Shown here: positions 25,862 through 34,425 of the stretch, piece by piece
Layout: each line of letters starts with the position of its first letter
How positions within the stretch are numbered: position 1 is the stretch's first letter
NCBI RefSeq assembly: GCF_002080415.1
Contig: NZ_CP020474.1
Coordinates: forward strand, 3,051,501-3,115,500
Length of the DNA: 64,000 bases
Source of the DNA: Roseovarius mucosus
GTDB lineage: Bacteria; Pseudomonadota; Alphaproteobacteria; Rhodobacterales; Rhodobacteraceae
Direction: 5' to 3'
Program-made: the position numbers and the translations under genes
The notes under the pieces: model-generated
Seen by the model: only the letters and a program-made list of their open reading frames with translations
Database searches by the model: none
What the model was told of the DNA's origin: nothing

Positions 25862-25992
25862 AAGCTCTCTTAATCCGACTTCTTGACGCTGACCTGCCCC
25901 CCAAAAATTCCCTCGTTCTGATGTAGAGTTTGCTCAATGTTGATCCGAACCCCAACCTTGGACCGCCCGAAGGCAGAGTTTTCCGGCTTCGC

Positions 25993-26880
25993 TCAGGGCG
26001 ACAGGCTGGTGATGCTCCCTGATTTCGTAAGCATGATCGGGGCTTTGTTGCCGATCGCACTGTGTGGCCGTTCCTCGTTGTAGTATCGACGCCAAGCCTC
26101 CAACTTTTCGGCAGCATCTGCAAGCGTCAAGAACCAGTGCGCGTTCAGACACTCCGCCCTGAACTTGCCATTGAAGGCTTCGATGAAGGCGTAGTCCGTC
26201 GGCTTTCCTGGCCGTGAGAAGTCGAGCGTGACGCCACGCTGATAGGCCCACAGGTCCATGTCGCGGAAGATGAACTCTCACTACCCTGATCGACCCGGAT
26301 CGTCTTGGGGTAGCCCGATCTTCGACATACACGGTCCAGCGTGGCGACAACGTCTTCACCCCGGTAGCTGAACCGAGCGTCGAGCACCGGAACGTAGCGC
26401 GAGAACGTGTCCACCACGGTCAGAATCCGAGGCTTCTTGCCCGTTGCGAGCTGGTCATGGACAAAATCCATGGCCCAGACATCGTTTGGACAAACGGCTT
26501 TGGTTCGGTCATCACGCAGCTTGGCTTTCACCCGCCGCTTCGGCGTCTTGTTCCTGAGTTGCATGCCCAACTCCCTGTAAATGCGATAGACTTTCTTGAT
26601 GTTGATGCCCCAGCCCTCGCGGTCCAGGAGCACATGAACCCGGCGATAACCATAACGCACGCGTGTCTCGCAAATCTCCTTGATCCGCTTCTCCACAGCA
26701 GCCTGATCGACGCGGCGGGATTTGGAGTGAAACGTCGAACGGTCAAAGCCGATGGCCCCACAGGCCGTTCGGATCGAGACCGCCCAATCGCTGCACATCC
26801 CGCGAACCAGTTCGCGCAAACGACCAGGCTTCAGATCTTTCGCCGGATGACATCCTGCAGCATCTCTCGATCCAAGGTCA
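25993..26880 (-). pseudogene. IS3-family OrfB, frameshifted
   Basis: The 5' part has RYGYRRVHVLLDREGWGINI and the first DDE Asp in DVWAMDFVHDQ. It reaches the second Asp region as IRVDQGSE and then goes out of frame. A duplicated AG near 26275-26278 adds 2 bases. In the shifted frame the protein resumes as [20 protein letters not shown], with the catalytic Glu in [10 protein letters not shown], and ends at 25993. The transposase is therefore inactive. Confidence 0.85.
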
Positions 26881-27097
26881 GGTCGGCCACGATCTTCTTC
26901 AACCGACTGTTCTCGTCTTCGAGCTGCTTGAGCCGCTTCATCTCGGACGGCAGCAAACCCGCATACTTCTTCTTCCAATTGAAGTAGGTCGCCTGGCTGA
27001 TGCCAGCCTTGCGGCAGATCTCGGCAACAGGTGTGCCTTCCTCGCCCTGCTTGATGATGAACGCCTTCTGCGCGTCCGAAAACTTCGATGCCTTCAT
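26831..27097 (-). CDS. IS3-family OrfA
   Basis: 88 residues from ATG 27097: KASKFSDAQKAFIIKQGEEG, then VAEICRKAGISQATYFNWKK (HTH) and a leucine-zipper end (LKQLEDENSRLKKIVADLTL). It is a typical IS407-group OrfA, intact and overlapping the start of orfB for frameshifting. Confidence 0.88.
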   Translation of the reverse strand: MKASKFSDAQKAFIIKQGEEGTPVAEICRKAGISQATYFNWKKKYAGLLPSEMKRLKQLEDENSRLKKIVADLTLDREMLQDVIRRKI

Positions 27098-27178
27098 GTG
27101 ATTCCGCTCCTCTCCCAGCCGGGAAATCGTAGCGGAAAACTCCACCTTCAAACGGTCCAGTTTGCGGGGATCAGATCA

Positions 27179-27690
27179 ACCTTTCGAAGGAGCAAACGAA
27201 TGCGAAAGAGCCGTTTCAGTGAAGTCCAAATCATCGGGATGCTCAAAGAGCAGGAAGCCGGGATGCCGACGGCCGAGGTGTGCCGCAAGCACCGCCTCAG
27301 CCAGGGCACCTTTTATAAGTACAAATCGAAGTATGGCGGCATGGAGGTGTCCGAGGTCGCGAAGCTGAGGGCAATGGAAGACTAGAACGCCCGGCTTAAA
27401 CGCCTGCTGGCTGACACGATGCTGGACAATGCTGTTCTGAAGGATCTGCTGGGAAAGAACTGACGACGCCGATTGAGCGGCGAGAGGCTGCTCTCAGGGC
27501 GATGCGGGATCACGACATCTCGCAACGCCGGGCCTGCCGACTTGTCGGTGTCGATCCAAAGACGGTCCGGCGTGAACGCCTGCCGGATAATCCTGAAATA
27601 CGCAAGGAGATGAAAGCGGTCGCGGCCAAGCGCCGCCGGTTCGGCTACCGGCGGATCGGGGTGATGCTGGAACGCAAAGGGATGATCATG
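27179..27690 (+). mobile_element. Second IS3-family remnant (orfA with stop, orfB truncated)
   Basis: Starts at ATG 27200 after [26 protein letters not shown], then an HTH and a KLRAMED segment followed by TAG (27382-27384) where the family has Glu (EDENA). The frame then goes on NARLKRLLADTMLDNAVLKD. An orfB start follows (ALRAMRDHDISQRRACRLVG, then RFGYRRIGVMLERKGMI) and ends abruptly near 27690. Both genes are dead. The other IS3 element lies directly on its left. Confidence 0.8.
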
Positions 27691-27806
27691 AAGTTTGGTG
27701 GTCTCGCTTTCGACCTTGCCGACCACAACATCGAGATGCGCTTTCAGGTATTCAGGCCGACATAGTATGTCCTGTTGCCGCTGACCATAAACATACGAAT
27801 CGAAAC

Positions 27807-27829
27807 ATGTGATACAAAATGTGATACAA
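27807..27829. repeat. Tandem 11-bp repeat next to tRNA-Phe
   Basis: ATGTGATACAA occurs twice, at 27807-27817 and 27819-27829. It lies about 80 bases from the 3' end of tRNA-Phe, inside the island. Short direct repeats near an attachment site can be integrase arm-type sites. The rest of 27691-27907 has no gene. Confidence 0.4.
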
Positions 27830-27907
27830 CCTTACTTAACAACCCGCCTCAATTCCACAAAATATTTAGTATTTTCAATAACTTGATCGGGATAAAATGC
27901 TTAATAA

Positions 27908-27982
27908 TGGTGCCCGGGGGCGGAATCGAACCACCGACACGAGGATTTTCAATCCACTGCTCTACCCCTGAGCTACCCGGGC
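27908..27982 (-). tRNA. tRNA-Phe (anticodon GAA)
   Basis: 75 nt including an encoded CCA. On the minus strand it runs GCCCGGGTAGCTCAGGGGTA, then the anticodon loop TTGAAAA (GAA), then GGTTCGATTCC and the closing CCCGGGC-A-CCA. The acceptor stem GCCCGGG/CCCGGGC is perfect. The 3' end faces the island, the usual integration point for tyrosine-integrase elements. Composition changes sharply here from mobile DNA to core genome. Confidence 0.96.
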
Positions 27983-28059
27983 ATGGGAGAAGGCTGCGCC
28001 TTCGGGTGGATGCGTTCTAGGCGAGCGCGGGCGGGGTGTCTAGAGGGTATCAGCAAAAA

Positions 28060-28242
28060 TCAATGGGGTTTTTGCTGCTCTTGTTCCAGCGCGTCGAGGG
28101 CCTCTTCGATGTCGGCCGGATCGGAGGAGGGCACGGCGTAATCACCCGCGAACCATTTGCCCAGATCCACGTCGGCGCAGCGGCGCGAGCAAAAGGGGCG
28201 GTAGCGGGCATCGGTCTTGCGCTGGCAAATCGGGCAGCTCAT
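28060..28242 (-). CDS. yacG: YacG, DNA gyrase inhibitor / zinc-binding protein
   Basis: 60 residues with the four zinc ligands C3, C6, C18 and C22 (CPIC and CSRRC), followed by DLGKWFAGDYAVP, the standard YacG sequence. YacG binds GyrB and can inhibit gyrase. It is the last gene of the infA-maf-rne-yacG cluster, and its start overlaps the stop of the RNase E/G gene by 4 bases. Confidence 0.93.
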   Translation of the reverse strand: MSCPICQRKTDARYRPFCSRRCADVDLGKWFAGDYAVPSSDPADIEEALDALEQEQQKPH

Positions 28243-29264
28243 TTGAGCAGGTCCGTAAGCGGCTGTCGGTCGCGTTTGCGTTGCAATTCAAAGTGCCCCA
28301 AGGGCGTCCAACCCGCGAGAGTGGTTTCGGTCGTGTCCTGGCGTAGCGCGGCGCGCAGGGAGGCTTCGAACGTTCTGCGGTCCTTTTTGGGCATGGGGGC
28401 AAGATCGAGGGTGATCTGCCCGCCAAGGCCGCGCAGGCGCAATTGGCGCGGTAGGTCGCGGGCCATGGCGATATTGGCTTTGAGCCCCGCTGCAAGACTG
28501 GCGTCGCCGCCGGTGTTGACATCCACAGCTACAAGGGCGCGCGTGGGCTCGATGTAAAAGGATGCGCCGCCGGGCAGGGGGACCAAGGCCTCGCGCAGGG
28601 CGTCGAGTTGATCAAGCACGCCGTTTTCCGCGAAAGAGCCCGGATCAGTCACCACATCAGCAGGCTCTACCCAGTCACGCCAGGCGAGGGTATGGGGGCC
28701 GTCGCCTTCGGTCAGGGTCTCTGGCTCGGGGCCGGTGGCATCGGCGAGAACCGCCTCGGCCAGATCGCGCATGGCGTTAATATCCTCTGTGATATCAGCG
28801 GCTTCGGCGCTTTCGCATGAGGAGCGCAGGATGAGGCCCATGGGGCTGTCGCCCATTTCGGCATGGGCGATTTCCAAGAGGGAATCGCGCAGGGCCTCGT
28901 CCTTGATGGACCGCGATACATTGAGACCGGGCGCGTCGGGGGTGACGATGGCGTAGCGGCTCTTGAACAAGAGTCGAGTCGTGACTGGCAGGGCCTTGCC
29001 CGGTTCGGCGTGTCCAGTGACCTGTACGAGTAGCGGCTGACCGGGCGTCAAGCCTTTGATCTGGCGAAGGAAAGCGGAACCGTCGGGCGTGCGCAGGAAC
29101 ATGCCGCCTTGCCCTTTGACGGGGCGATCGGCGATGGCGCGATAGATGGTGCCGGGGCGCGGTTGATCCGAGTCGATCAGCAAGTCCTCAAGCCGCCCAC
29201 CCACCAGCAGGGCTGCGGCCTCGGCGTCGTTTATGTGGTCGAGCGCGATGGTCCGCAGGGTCAT
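28239..29264 (-). CDS. Ribonuclease E/G family protein
   Basis: 341 residues, shorter than RNase G. It has an N-terminal S1-like part and the RNase E/G catalytic part: [20 protein letters not shown], then [20 protein letters not shown] with the metal-binding Asp, and [19 protein letters not shown] with the second Asp. It cuts single-stranded RNA and may act in rRNA or mRNA turnover. The large scaffold region of RNase E is missing, so it is nearer RNase G. It overlaps maf and yacG by 4 bases each, so it belongs to one operon. Confidence 0.87.
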   Translation of the reverse strand: MTLRTIALDHINDAEAAALLVGGRLEDLLIDSDQPRPGTIYRAIADRPVKGQGGMFLRTPDGSAFLRQIKGLTPGQPLLVQVTGHAEPGKALPVTTRLLFKSRYAIVTPDAPGLNVSRSIKDEALRDSLLEIAHAEMGDSPMGLILRSSCESAEAADITEDINAMRDLAEAVLADATGPEPETLTEGDGPHTLAWRDWVEPADVVTDPGSFAENGVLDQLDALREALVPLPGGASFYIEPTRALVAVDVNTGGDASLAAGLKANIAMARDLPRQLRLRGLGGQITLDLAPMPKKDRRTFEASLRAALRQDTTETTLAGWTPLGHFELQRKRDRQPLTDLLK

Positions 29265-29839
29265 TGGGTGTCCTTCCAGAGCGGGTAGCCAGCGGCGCGC
29301 AAGAGGCCCGCGGTTTCAGCCAGGGGCAGGCCGACGACGGCAGTAAAAGATCCTTGAATCCAAGGGATTAGCGCGCCTGCGGGGCCTTGTATGGCGTAGC
29401 CGCCTGCCTTGCCCTGCCAATCATTTGTGGCAAGGTAGGCGTTCAGCTCCTCATCCGAGAGGCGTTTCATCTGCACGGTGGTTACAACGTCCCGCTCCCA
29501 TATCCGCGATCCGCGCCGGACAGCGACGGCCGTGATCACCCGGTGCCGCCGCCCGGACAGAGCGAGCAGGAATTGTGCTGCTTCACCAATATCTTGCGGT
29601 TTTCCAAGGATGCGGCGGCCAAGCGCCACGGTGGTATCGGCGCAGAGCACGATATCATCGTCCTCGGCCACAACCGCCCACGCCTTTTGCCGCGCCATGC
29701 GGGCGCAATAGGGGCGGGGCAATTCAGCCTTGGCCGGGGTTTCGTCAATCTCGGGGGGCTGGATTTTATCCGCCACCACCCCGAGTTGTGCCAACAGATC
29801 GCGCCGGCGCGGGCTGCCAGAACCGAGGATGAGTCTCAT
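29261..29839 (-). CDS. maf: Maf-like nucleoside triphosphate pyrophosphatase
   Basis: 192 residues starting [19 protein letters not shown], the Maf signature (S-S-PRR...L). Further on are [13 protein letters not shown], and [20 protein letters not shown] with FTAVVGLPL. Maf proteins hydrolyse non-canonical or methylated nucleotides and have been linked to the arrest of cell division. It lies between the small gene at 29836 and the RNase E/G gene, with 4-base overlaps on both sides. Confidence 0.92.
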   Translation of the reverse strand: MRLILGSGSPRRRDLLAQLGVVADKIQPPEIDETPAKAELPRPYCARMARQKAWAVVAEDDDIVLCADTTVALGRRILGKPQDIGEAAQFLLALSGRRHRVITAVAVRRGSRIWERDVVTTVQMKRLSDEELNAYLATNDWQGKAGGYAIQGPAGALIPWIQGSFTAVVGLPLAETAGLLRAAGYPLWKDTQ

Positions 29840-30027
29840 TCCAGATCTGCCTTGTCTTGCAGCGCGGTGGCGTGTGCGCGCAAGGTCGCGCCCAAGGAAA
29901 ACGCAGCGGTGTTAAGCACTGCCTTTGCCTGCGGATCGTTCATTTCCTCAGTCAATTCATGCAGATACGCGACCGCCTCCTTGGAGGCCGCACGATATGC
30001 CTGACCATACTCGGCGCTGCAGGCCAA
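29836..30027 (-). CDS. Small hypothetical protein of the infA-maf cluster
   Basis: 63 residues, helical, from a TTG start 2 bases after the infA stop: [20 protein letters not shown], then [20 protein letters not shown]. It overlaps maf by 4 bases, which supports translation. No known domain. The placement between infA and maf suggests cotranscription. The exact start is unsure because TTG is weak. Confidence 0.55.
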   Translation of the reverse strand: MACSAEYGQAYRAASKEAVAYLHELTEEMNDPQAKAVLNTAAFSLGATLRAHATALQDKADLE

Positions 30028-30029
30028 GT

Positions 30030-30248
30030 TTACTTGAAGCGATAATTGATCCGACCCTTGGTCAGATCATAGGGGGTCATTTCCACCTGAACTTTGTCGC
30101 CCGCAAGAACGCGGATGCGGTTCTTGCGCATTTTGCCTGCCGTATGTGCGATGATCTCATGGCCGTTTTCAAGCTCGACCCTGAATGTCGCGTTGGGCAG
30201 GAGTTCCTTGACGACACCGGGAAATTCGAGCGTGTCTTCCTTGGCCAT
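30030..30248 (-). CDS. infA: Translation initiation factor IF-1
   Basis: 72 residues, the standard IF-1 length. It shows the OB-fold sequence [20 protein letters not shown], then [20 protein letters not shown], and ends [15 protein letters not shown]-1 binds the ribosomal A site during initiation. It heads the infA-maf-rne-yacG cluster. Start ATG 30248 has an AGGAGA ribosome-binding site. Confidence 0.98.
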   Translation of the reverse strand: MAKEDTLEFPGVVKELLPNATFRVELENGHEIIAHTAGKMRKNRIRVLAGDKVQVEMTPYDLTKGRINYRFK

Positions 30249-30331
30249 GGTCTCTCCTTGATATGGCGCCCCGCCGTTTTGCGGAACGCGCTAGTAAATG
30301 CGCCGGTTTTGCGCGGTTTTCAAGGGTGTAA

Positions 30332-31216
30332 TCACCGTAGAGGTTCAGATGTGACCGTGACGTCGCGCCCCAGTTGGTCTTCCCAATGGCGGCGGTTGAG
30401 CACAACGCCGTCGGCGCGAACATGGGTGATACGGTCCAGATCGACCTCGGCATAGGTCCAGCCGGGGCGGTTGAGCGTGCCCTCGGCGAGGACGCCGGTG
30501 GGTGGGAACCCTGTATCTGGGGGGCCAAAGACGCCACCCATACCACAATTGGTATCGACCGCCGGGGACCAATCCGCCGTGCCCACGGTCGAGGCCATGA
30601 CGGTGACGCATTGCATTTCGAGGGCGCGGGCCATGGCACCGATCCGGACGCGGGAATAGCCGGTCAGAGCCTCGGTGCAAGAGGGCACAAGGATCAGGTC
30701 GGCATCGGCCAAAGCCTTGCCCAGCAAGGGAAATTCGCTGTCGTAGCAGATCAGGATGCCGATTTTGCCGAGGCTTGTGTCAAAGAGGCGCAGGGGGCCG
30801 CCGGGGGCGACGTGCCATTCCTCGCGCTCGAACCGGGTCATGATCTGTTTGTCCTGCGCGGCGCGCGCCCCGGTGGGGGTAAAAAGCATGGCGCGGTTAA
30901 CCGGGCGGGGGCCAAGATCTGGGTCAAAGACCGGGGCTGAAGCCCCCAGAATATGCAGATTATACTGCGTCGCAAGCTCGGCATGCAGATCGTAAGCCTC
31001 TGGCATCACGCCAGAAACGGCATGCAGTGAGCGCTCTAAATCGCCCGCGGCCTCGGTGCCCGCGAGCATGGCCAATTCCATCGCGCCATATTCGGGAAAG
31101 ACCGCGAGTTCGGCACCCTGTGCGGCCGCCTCGGCCACCCAATCGGTAAGCTTGCGATGGTAGTCGGCCCAAGAGGTGAGCGGGTCGAGCGGATAGGCGG
31201 CGGTGGCGATTTTCAT
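30332..31216 (-). CDS. Carbon-nitrogen hydrolase (nitrilase family)
   Basis: 294 residues from ATG 31216, chosen because MKIATAAYPLD is the usual start. The Glu-Lys-Cys triad is present: E42 in VFPEYGAME, K123 in AAQDKQIMTRFE and C157 in ILICYDSEFPL. Such enzymes hydrolyse amides or nitriles; the exact substrate cannot be told. It is divergent from the Phd-like gene at 31377. Confidence 0.9.
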   Translation of the reverse strand: MKIATAAYPLDPLTSWADYHRKLTDWVAEAAAQGAELAVFPEYGAMELAMLAGTEAAGDLERSLHAVSGVMPEAYDLHAELATQYNLHILGASAPVFDPDLGPRPVNRAMLFTPTGARAAQDKQIMTRFEREEWHVAPGGPLRLFDTSLGKIGILICYDSEFPLLGKALADADLILVPSCTEALTGYSRVRIGAMARALEMQCVTVMASTVGTADWSPAVDTNCGMGGVFGPPDTGFPPTGVLAEGTLNRPGWTYAEVDLDRITHVRADGVVLNRRHWEDQLGRDVTVTSEPLR

Positions 31217-31376
31217 GGGGCGCGCTCCGGGCTGGGGTATTTTGTAAGCTTTGTAAGGTTTTGGAGGTGATTTTGTAAGGTCTCGATTGGTTTTGCTTGG
31301 GTCGCGCGCTGCGGGCAACGTTTTCTTAACCTCTGCCTGCCAAGTTGGTCAGGTCAGGCAAGGCAAGAGGCGGGCG

Positions 31377-31667
31377 ATGTATGATGAGATGCCGATCCAT
31401 CGGGTGCGAACCCGTCTGCGCCGGGTGGTGGATCATCTGGCGGCGGGTGGTCAGCGGGTGATGGTGCTGCGCAACGGGGTGGCGGTGGCGGGCCTTGTCT
31501 CGGTCAGCGATCTACAGGCGCTGGAGCAGGCGGATCAGGCGCGGATGGAGCATCATGCGATTCGGGCACAGGCGCGATTGCGGGACATTGGCCTGTTGAA
31601 GGCAGGGCTTGATTCGGCACGGCTGGAAGCTAGGGCGCGGTACGGCCCGCCCGATACCAAGCGATGA
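31377..31667 (+). CDS. Phd/YefM-type antitoxin-like protein
   Basis: 96 residues from ATG 31377. The segment MPIHRVRTRLRRVVDHLAAG then GQRVMVLRNGVAVAGLVSVS matches the Phd/YefM N-terminal DNA-binding fold (usual form ..a...l..li..v..g..v.itr.g.pva.lv). No partner toxin is seen on either side, so it is an orphan or a regulator. Its last 38 bases overlap the convergent puuD gene. Confidence 0.65.
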   Translation: MYDEMPIHRVRTRLRRVVDHLAAGGQRVMVLRNGVAVAGLVSVSDLQALEQADQARMEHHAIRAQARLRDIGLLKAGLDSARLEARARYGPPDTKR

Positions 31668-32865
31668 GCGTGGCGCGTTCCGAGGGTGCCATCGCGGTGA
31701 GGTTGGCGGGTGGCATGGCATGGCTGAGCCCGGCCTGGAGGTAGAGGGCGCGGGCCTGACGGGCGAGGTCGGCGGGTGTTTCGAGGATCACGCCTTTGGG
31801 GGCGTGGATCATGCCGGGCCAGAGTGGTTCGGTGGCATGACACATGGCGCAGCGCAGGGCCACGATCTCTTGCACCGTGTCAAAGCCGGGGGCCTCGCTC
31901 AGGCGGGTCTGGGCAGGGCTGAGGCGCGTGGTCTCTGGGGTGGTGTCTGCCGTGTTCGGGCCGCCCAAAGCTGAGAGCCAGACAATGGCGGCGAAGATCA
32001 GCGCGGTGACGCCCCATGCCCACCAAGGGCGGCCACGCCCGGCGTGCAGGCTATTGAAGAAATGCCGGATGGTGACGCCCATCAGGAAAACAAGAGAGGC
32101 GATGAGCCAGTTGTAGGGCGTGGCGAAGGCAAGCGGGTAATGGTTGGACAGCATCAGGAAGATGACAGGCAAGGTGAGGTAATTGTTATGGGTCGAGCGC
32201 AGTTTGGCGATCTGGCCATAGCGTGCCTCGGGTGTGCGCCCGGCGCGCAGATCGGCCACCACGATGCGCTGATTGGGCATGATGATGAGGAAGACATTGG
32301 CGGTCATGATGGTGGCGGTGAAGGCCCCCAAATGCAGCATCATCGCGCGACCGGTGAACACCTGTGTATAGGCCCAGCCCATCGCGGTCAGAAGCGCGAA
32401 GAGCACGAGCATCATGCGGGTCGGCTGCGCGGCCAGCCCGGATTTGCAAAGCCGGTCATAGATGAGCCAGCCAAGGGCCAGCGAGCCCGCCGAGAGAGCG
32501 ATGCCCTGCGATTGGGTGAGCGGGCTTTCGGCGCTGAGCAGGTAGAGATCGGCAGAGGCCCAGTAGACCAGCATGAGCAGGGCCGCACCCGAGAGCCAGG
32601 TGGCGTAGCTTTCCCATTTGAACCAAGTCAGGTGATCCGGCATCTGCGGCGGCGCCACGAGATATTTGCGGATGTGGTAGAAGCCGCCGCCATGCACCTG
32701 CCAGTCTTCGCCCTGCGCGCCCATGGGCAAATCGGGCGCGCGGCGCAGGCCGAGATCAAGCGCGATAAAGTAAAAAGACGTGCCGATCCAGGCCATGGCG
32801 GTGATGACATGCAGCCAGCGGGCGGCAAATCCGGCCCATTCGAGAAGGATCGCGGGGTCTGGCAT
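31630..32865 (-). CDS. puuD: Urate hydroxylase PuuD (membrane urate oxidase with cytochrome c)
   Basis: 411 residues. Starts PAILLEWAGFAARWLHVITA and AWIGTSFYF, then about eight membrane segments of the urate oxidase N domain. It ends in a periplasmic cytochrome c domain with the heme site CAMCH and a distal Met (SHAMPPANLT). PuuD oxidises urate in purine breakdown and feeds electrons to the respiratory chain. The stop region overlaps the Phd-like gene in convergent fashion. Other ureide-pathway genes are not in the window. Confidence 0.9.
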   Translation of the reverse strand: MPDPAILLEWAGFAARWLHVITAMAWIGTSFYFIALDLGLRRAPDLPMGAQGEDWQVHGGGFYHIRKYLVAPPQMPDHLTWFKWESYATWLSGAALLMLVYWASADLYLLSAESPLTQSQGIALSAGSLALGWLIYDRLCKSGLAAQPTRMMLVLFALLTAMGWAYTQVFTGRAMMLHLGAFTATIMTANVFLIIMPNQRIVVADLRAGRTPEARYGQIAKLRSTHNNYLTLPVIFLMLSNHYPLAFATPYNWLIASLVFLMGVTIRHFFNSLHAGRGRPWWAWGVTALIFAAIVWLSALGGPNTADTTPETTRLSPAQTRLSEAPGFDTVQEIVALRCAMCHATEPLWPGMIHAPKGVILETPADLARQARALYLQAGLSHAMPPANLTAMAPSERATLIAWYRAGRTAP

Positions 32866-33013
32866 CGGCGCGCAGTCCTTTTAGCGGTGTGCGTATGGGG
32901 TAGATTAGCGGTTGTGACGGTGCTGTCTATGGGGCTGCGCGTGGCGGGGGATTGCCGGCGTGTCTTTGCAAATGTAGTCTGGCCCCTATGCGAAGTTGCA
33001 AAGGGTGCGCGCC

Positions 33014-34411
33014 ATGGCGATCCAGAAACTCTATGCCGGGGCCAAGCTGCGCGAGACGCGGCAGCGGCTGGGCCTGACGCAAAAGGATTTCGCGGGCAAG
33101 CTGGGGGTGTCGCTGCCCTATCTCAACCAGATGGAGAACAACAACCGCCCTGTGAGCACGACGGTGGTTCTGGCCTTGGCGCAGGAATTCGGCTTCGACG
33201 TGACAGAGTTGAGCACGGGCGATGCCGAGCGGATGGTGAGCGACATGCGCGAGGCGCTGGCCGATCCGGTGTTTGGCGACGATCCGCCGCCCCTGGCCGA
33301 TCTGCGGCTGACGGCGTCGAATGCCCCGGCGCTGGCGCGGGCGTTTCTGGAGTTGCACAGCGCCTATCGCCAGACCCACGAGCGATTGGCGAGCCTCGAC
33401 GAGGCCTTGGGGCGCGAGGATGCGCGCAACCAGTCGAGCCCTTGGGACGAGGTGCGCGACTTTTTTCATTATTGCGACAATTACATAGATGCCGTGGACC
33501 ATGCCGCCGAGCGCTTTGCGGAAGCGGGCGGCGGGCAGGCGATTTCGGATCTGGCCTGCGCGCGGTTGGCGGCGTTGGGCATTTCGGTGGTCGAGGCGGA
33601 TACCGCACAGTTGCGGCATTACGACCGCGCCGCCGGGGTGCTGACGCTCTCGTCGCGGGCCGCCCCCGAGAGCCGACGGTTTCAGCTTTTGTTGCAACTG
33701 GCATTGGTGATGCAGGATCAATTGCTGGAGGCGACGCTGGATTTCGCGCGGTTCCAGTCAGACGCGGCACGGTCCATCGCCAAGATTGGATTGGCCAATT
33801 ATTTTGCCGGGGCGGCGATGATGCCCTATGGCCGGTTTCTGACCGCCGCACAGGAGGTGCGTCACGATCTGGAGGTTCTGGCGCATCGGTTTGGTGCCTC
33901 GATCGAACAGGTGTGTCATCGTCTTTCGACCTTGCAGCGGCCGGGGGCCAAGGGGATTCCGTTTTTCTTTGTGCGGGTCGATCAGGCCGGCACGATCACC
34001 AAGCGGCATTCGGCGACACGGTTGCAATTCGCGCGGTTCGGCGGGGCCTGTCCGCTCTGGAACGTGCATCGGGCGTTCGAGACGCCGGGGCGGTTCCTGC
34101 GGCAATTGGCCGAGACGCCGGATGGCGTGCGCTATATCAGTCTTGCGCGCGATGTCTCGAAACCCGGTGGCAGCTTTGGCGCGCCGGTGCGGCGGTTTGC
34201 GATTGCGCTGGGCTGCGAGGTGAAACATGCGGGCGAGTTGGTGTATGCCGACGATCTGGATGTGAGCCGCGCGCGGGCGTTCGAGCCGATTGGCATTTCC
34301 TGCCGGATCTGCGAGCGGGCGGAGTGCCATCAGCGATCGGTGCCGCCGCTGGAGCGACGCTTGCAGGTGACACCGGACGAGCGCGGCGTGTTGCCCTATC
34401 GGGTTGGGTAA
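33014..34411 (+). CDS. ScfR/RamB-type transcription regulator (XRE + IrrE-like)
   Basis: 465 residues from ATG 33014 (MAIQKLYAG). An N-terminal XRE HTH (LRETRQRLGLTQKDFAGKLG, then VSLPYLNQMENNNRPVS) is followed by an IrrE/ImmA-like region and the C-terminal ScfRs domain (GISCRICERAECHQRSVPPL) with a Cys cluster. Family members, known as short-chain fatty acyl regulators in Rhodobacteraceae and as RamB in actinobacteria, control propionate, acetate or glyoxylate-cycle genes in answer to acyl-CoA. The target genes are not here. It is divergent from puuD. Confidence 0.87.
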   Translation: MAIQKLYAGAKLRETRQRLGLTQKDFAGKLGVSLPYLNQMENNNRPVSTTVVLALAQEFGFDVTELSTGDAERMVSDMREALADPVFGDDPPPLADLRLTASNAPALARAFLELHSAYRQTHERLASLDEALGREDARNQSSPWDEVRDFFHYCDNYIDAVDHAAERFAEAGGGQAISDLACARLAALGISVVEADTAQLRHYDRAAGVLTLSSRAAPESRRFQLLLQLALVMQDQLLEATLDFARFQSDAARSIAKIGLANYFAGAAMMPYGRFLTAAQEVRHDLEVLAHRFGASIEQVCHRLSTLQRPGAKGIPFFFVRVDQAGTITKRHSATRLQFARFGGACPLWNVHRAFETPGRFLRQLAETPDGVRYISLARDVSKPGGSFGAPVRRFAIALGCEVKHAGELVYADDLDVSRARAFEPIGISCRICERAECHQRSVPPLERRLQVTPDERGVLPYRVG

Positions 34412-34425
34412 CCCGGGCCGCGCGG

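Larger units (their letters stand above)
25890..27178 (-). mobile_element. IS3-family (IS407-like) element with broken orfB
   Basis: 1,289 bp. Ends are TGACCTGCCCCCCAAAAA at 25890 and, on the other strand, TGATCTGATCCCCGCAAA at 27178, imperfect inverted repeats of the IS3 type. orfA is intact, but orfB is frameshifted. No convincing target duplication was seen: its right side meets another IS3 remnant directly. Confidence 0.8.
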
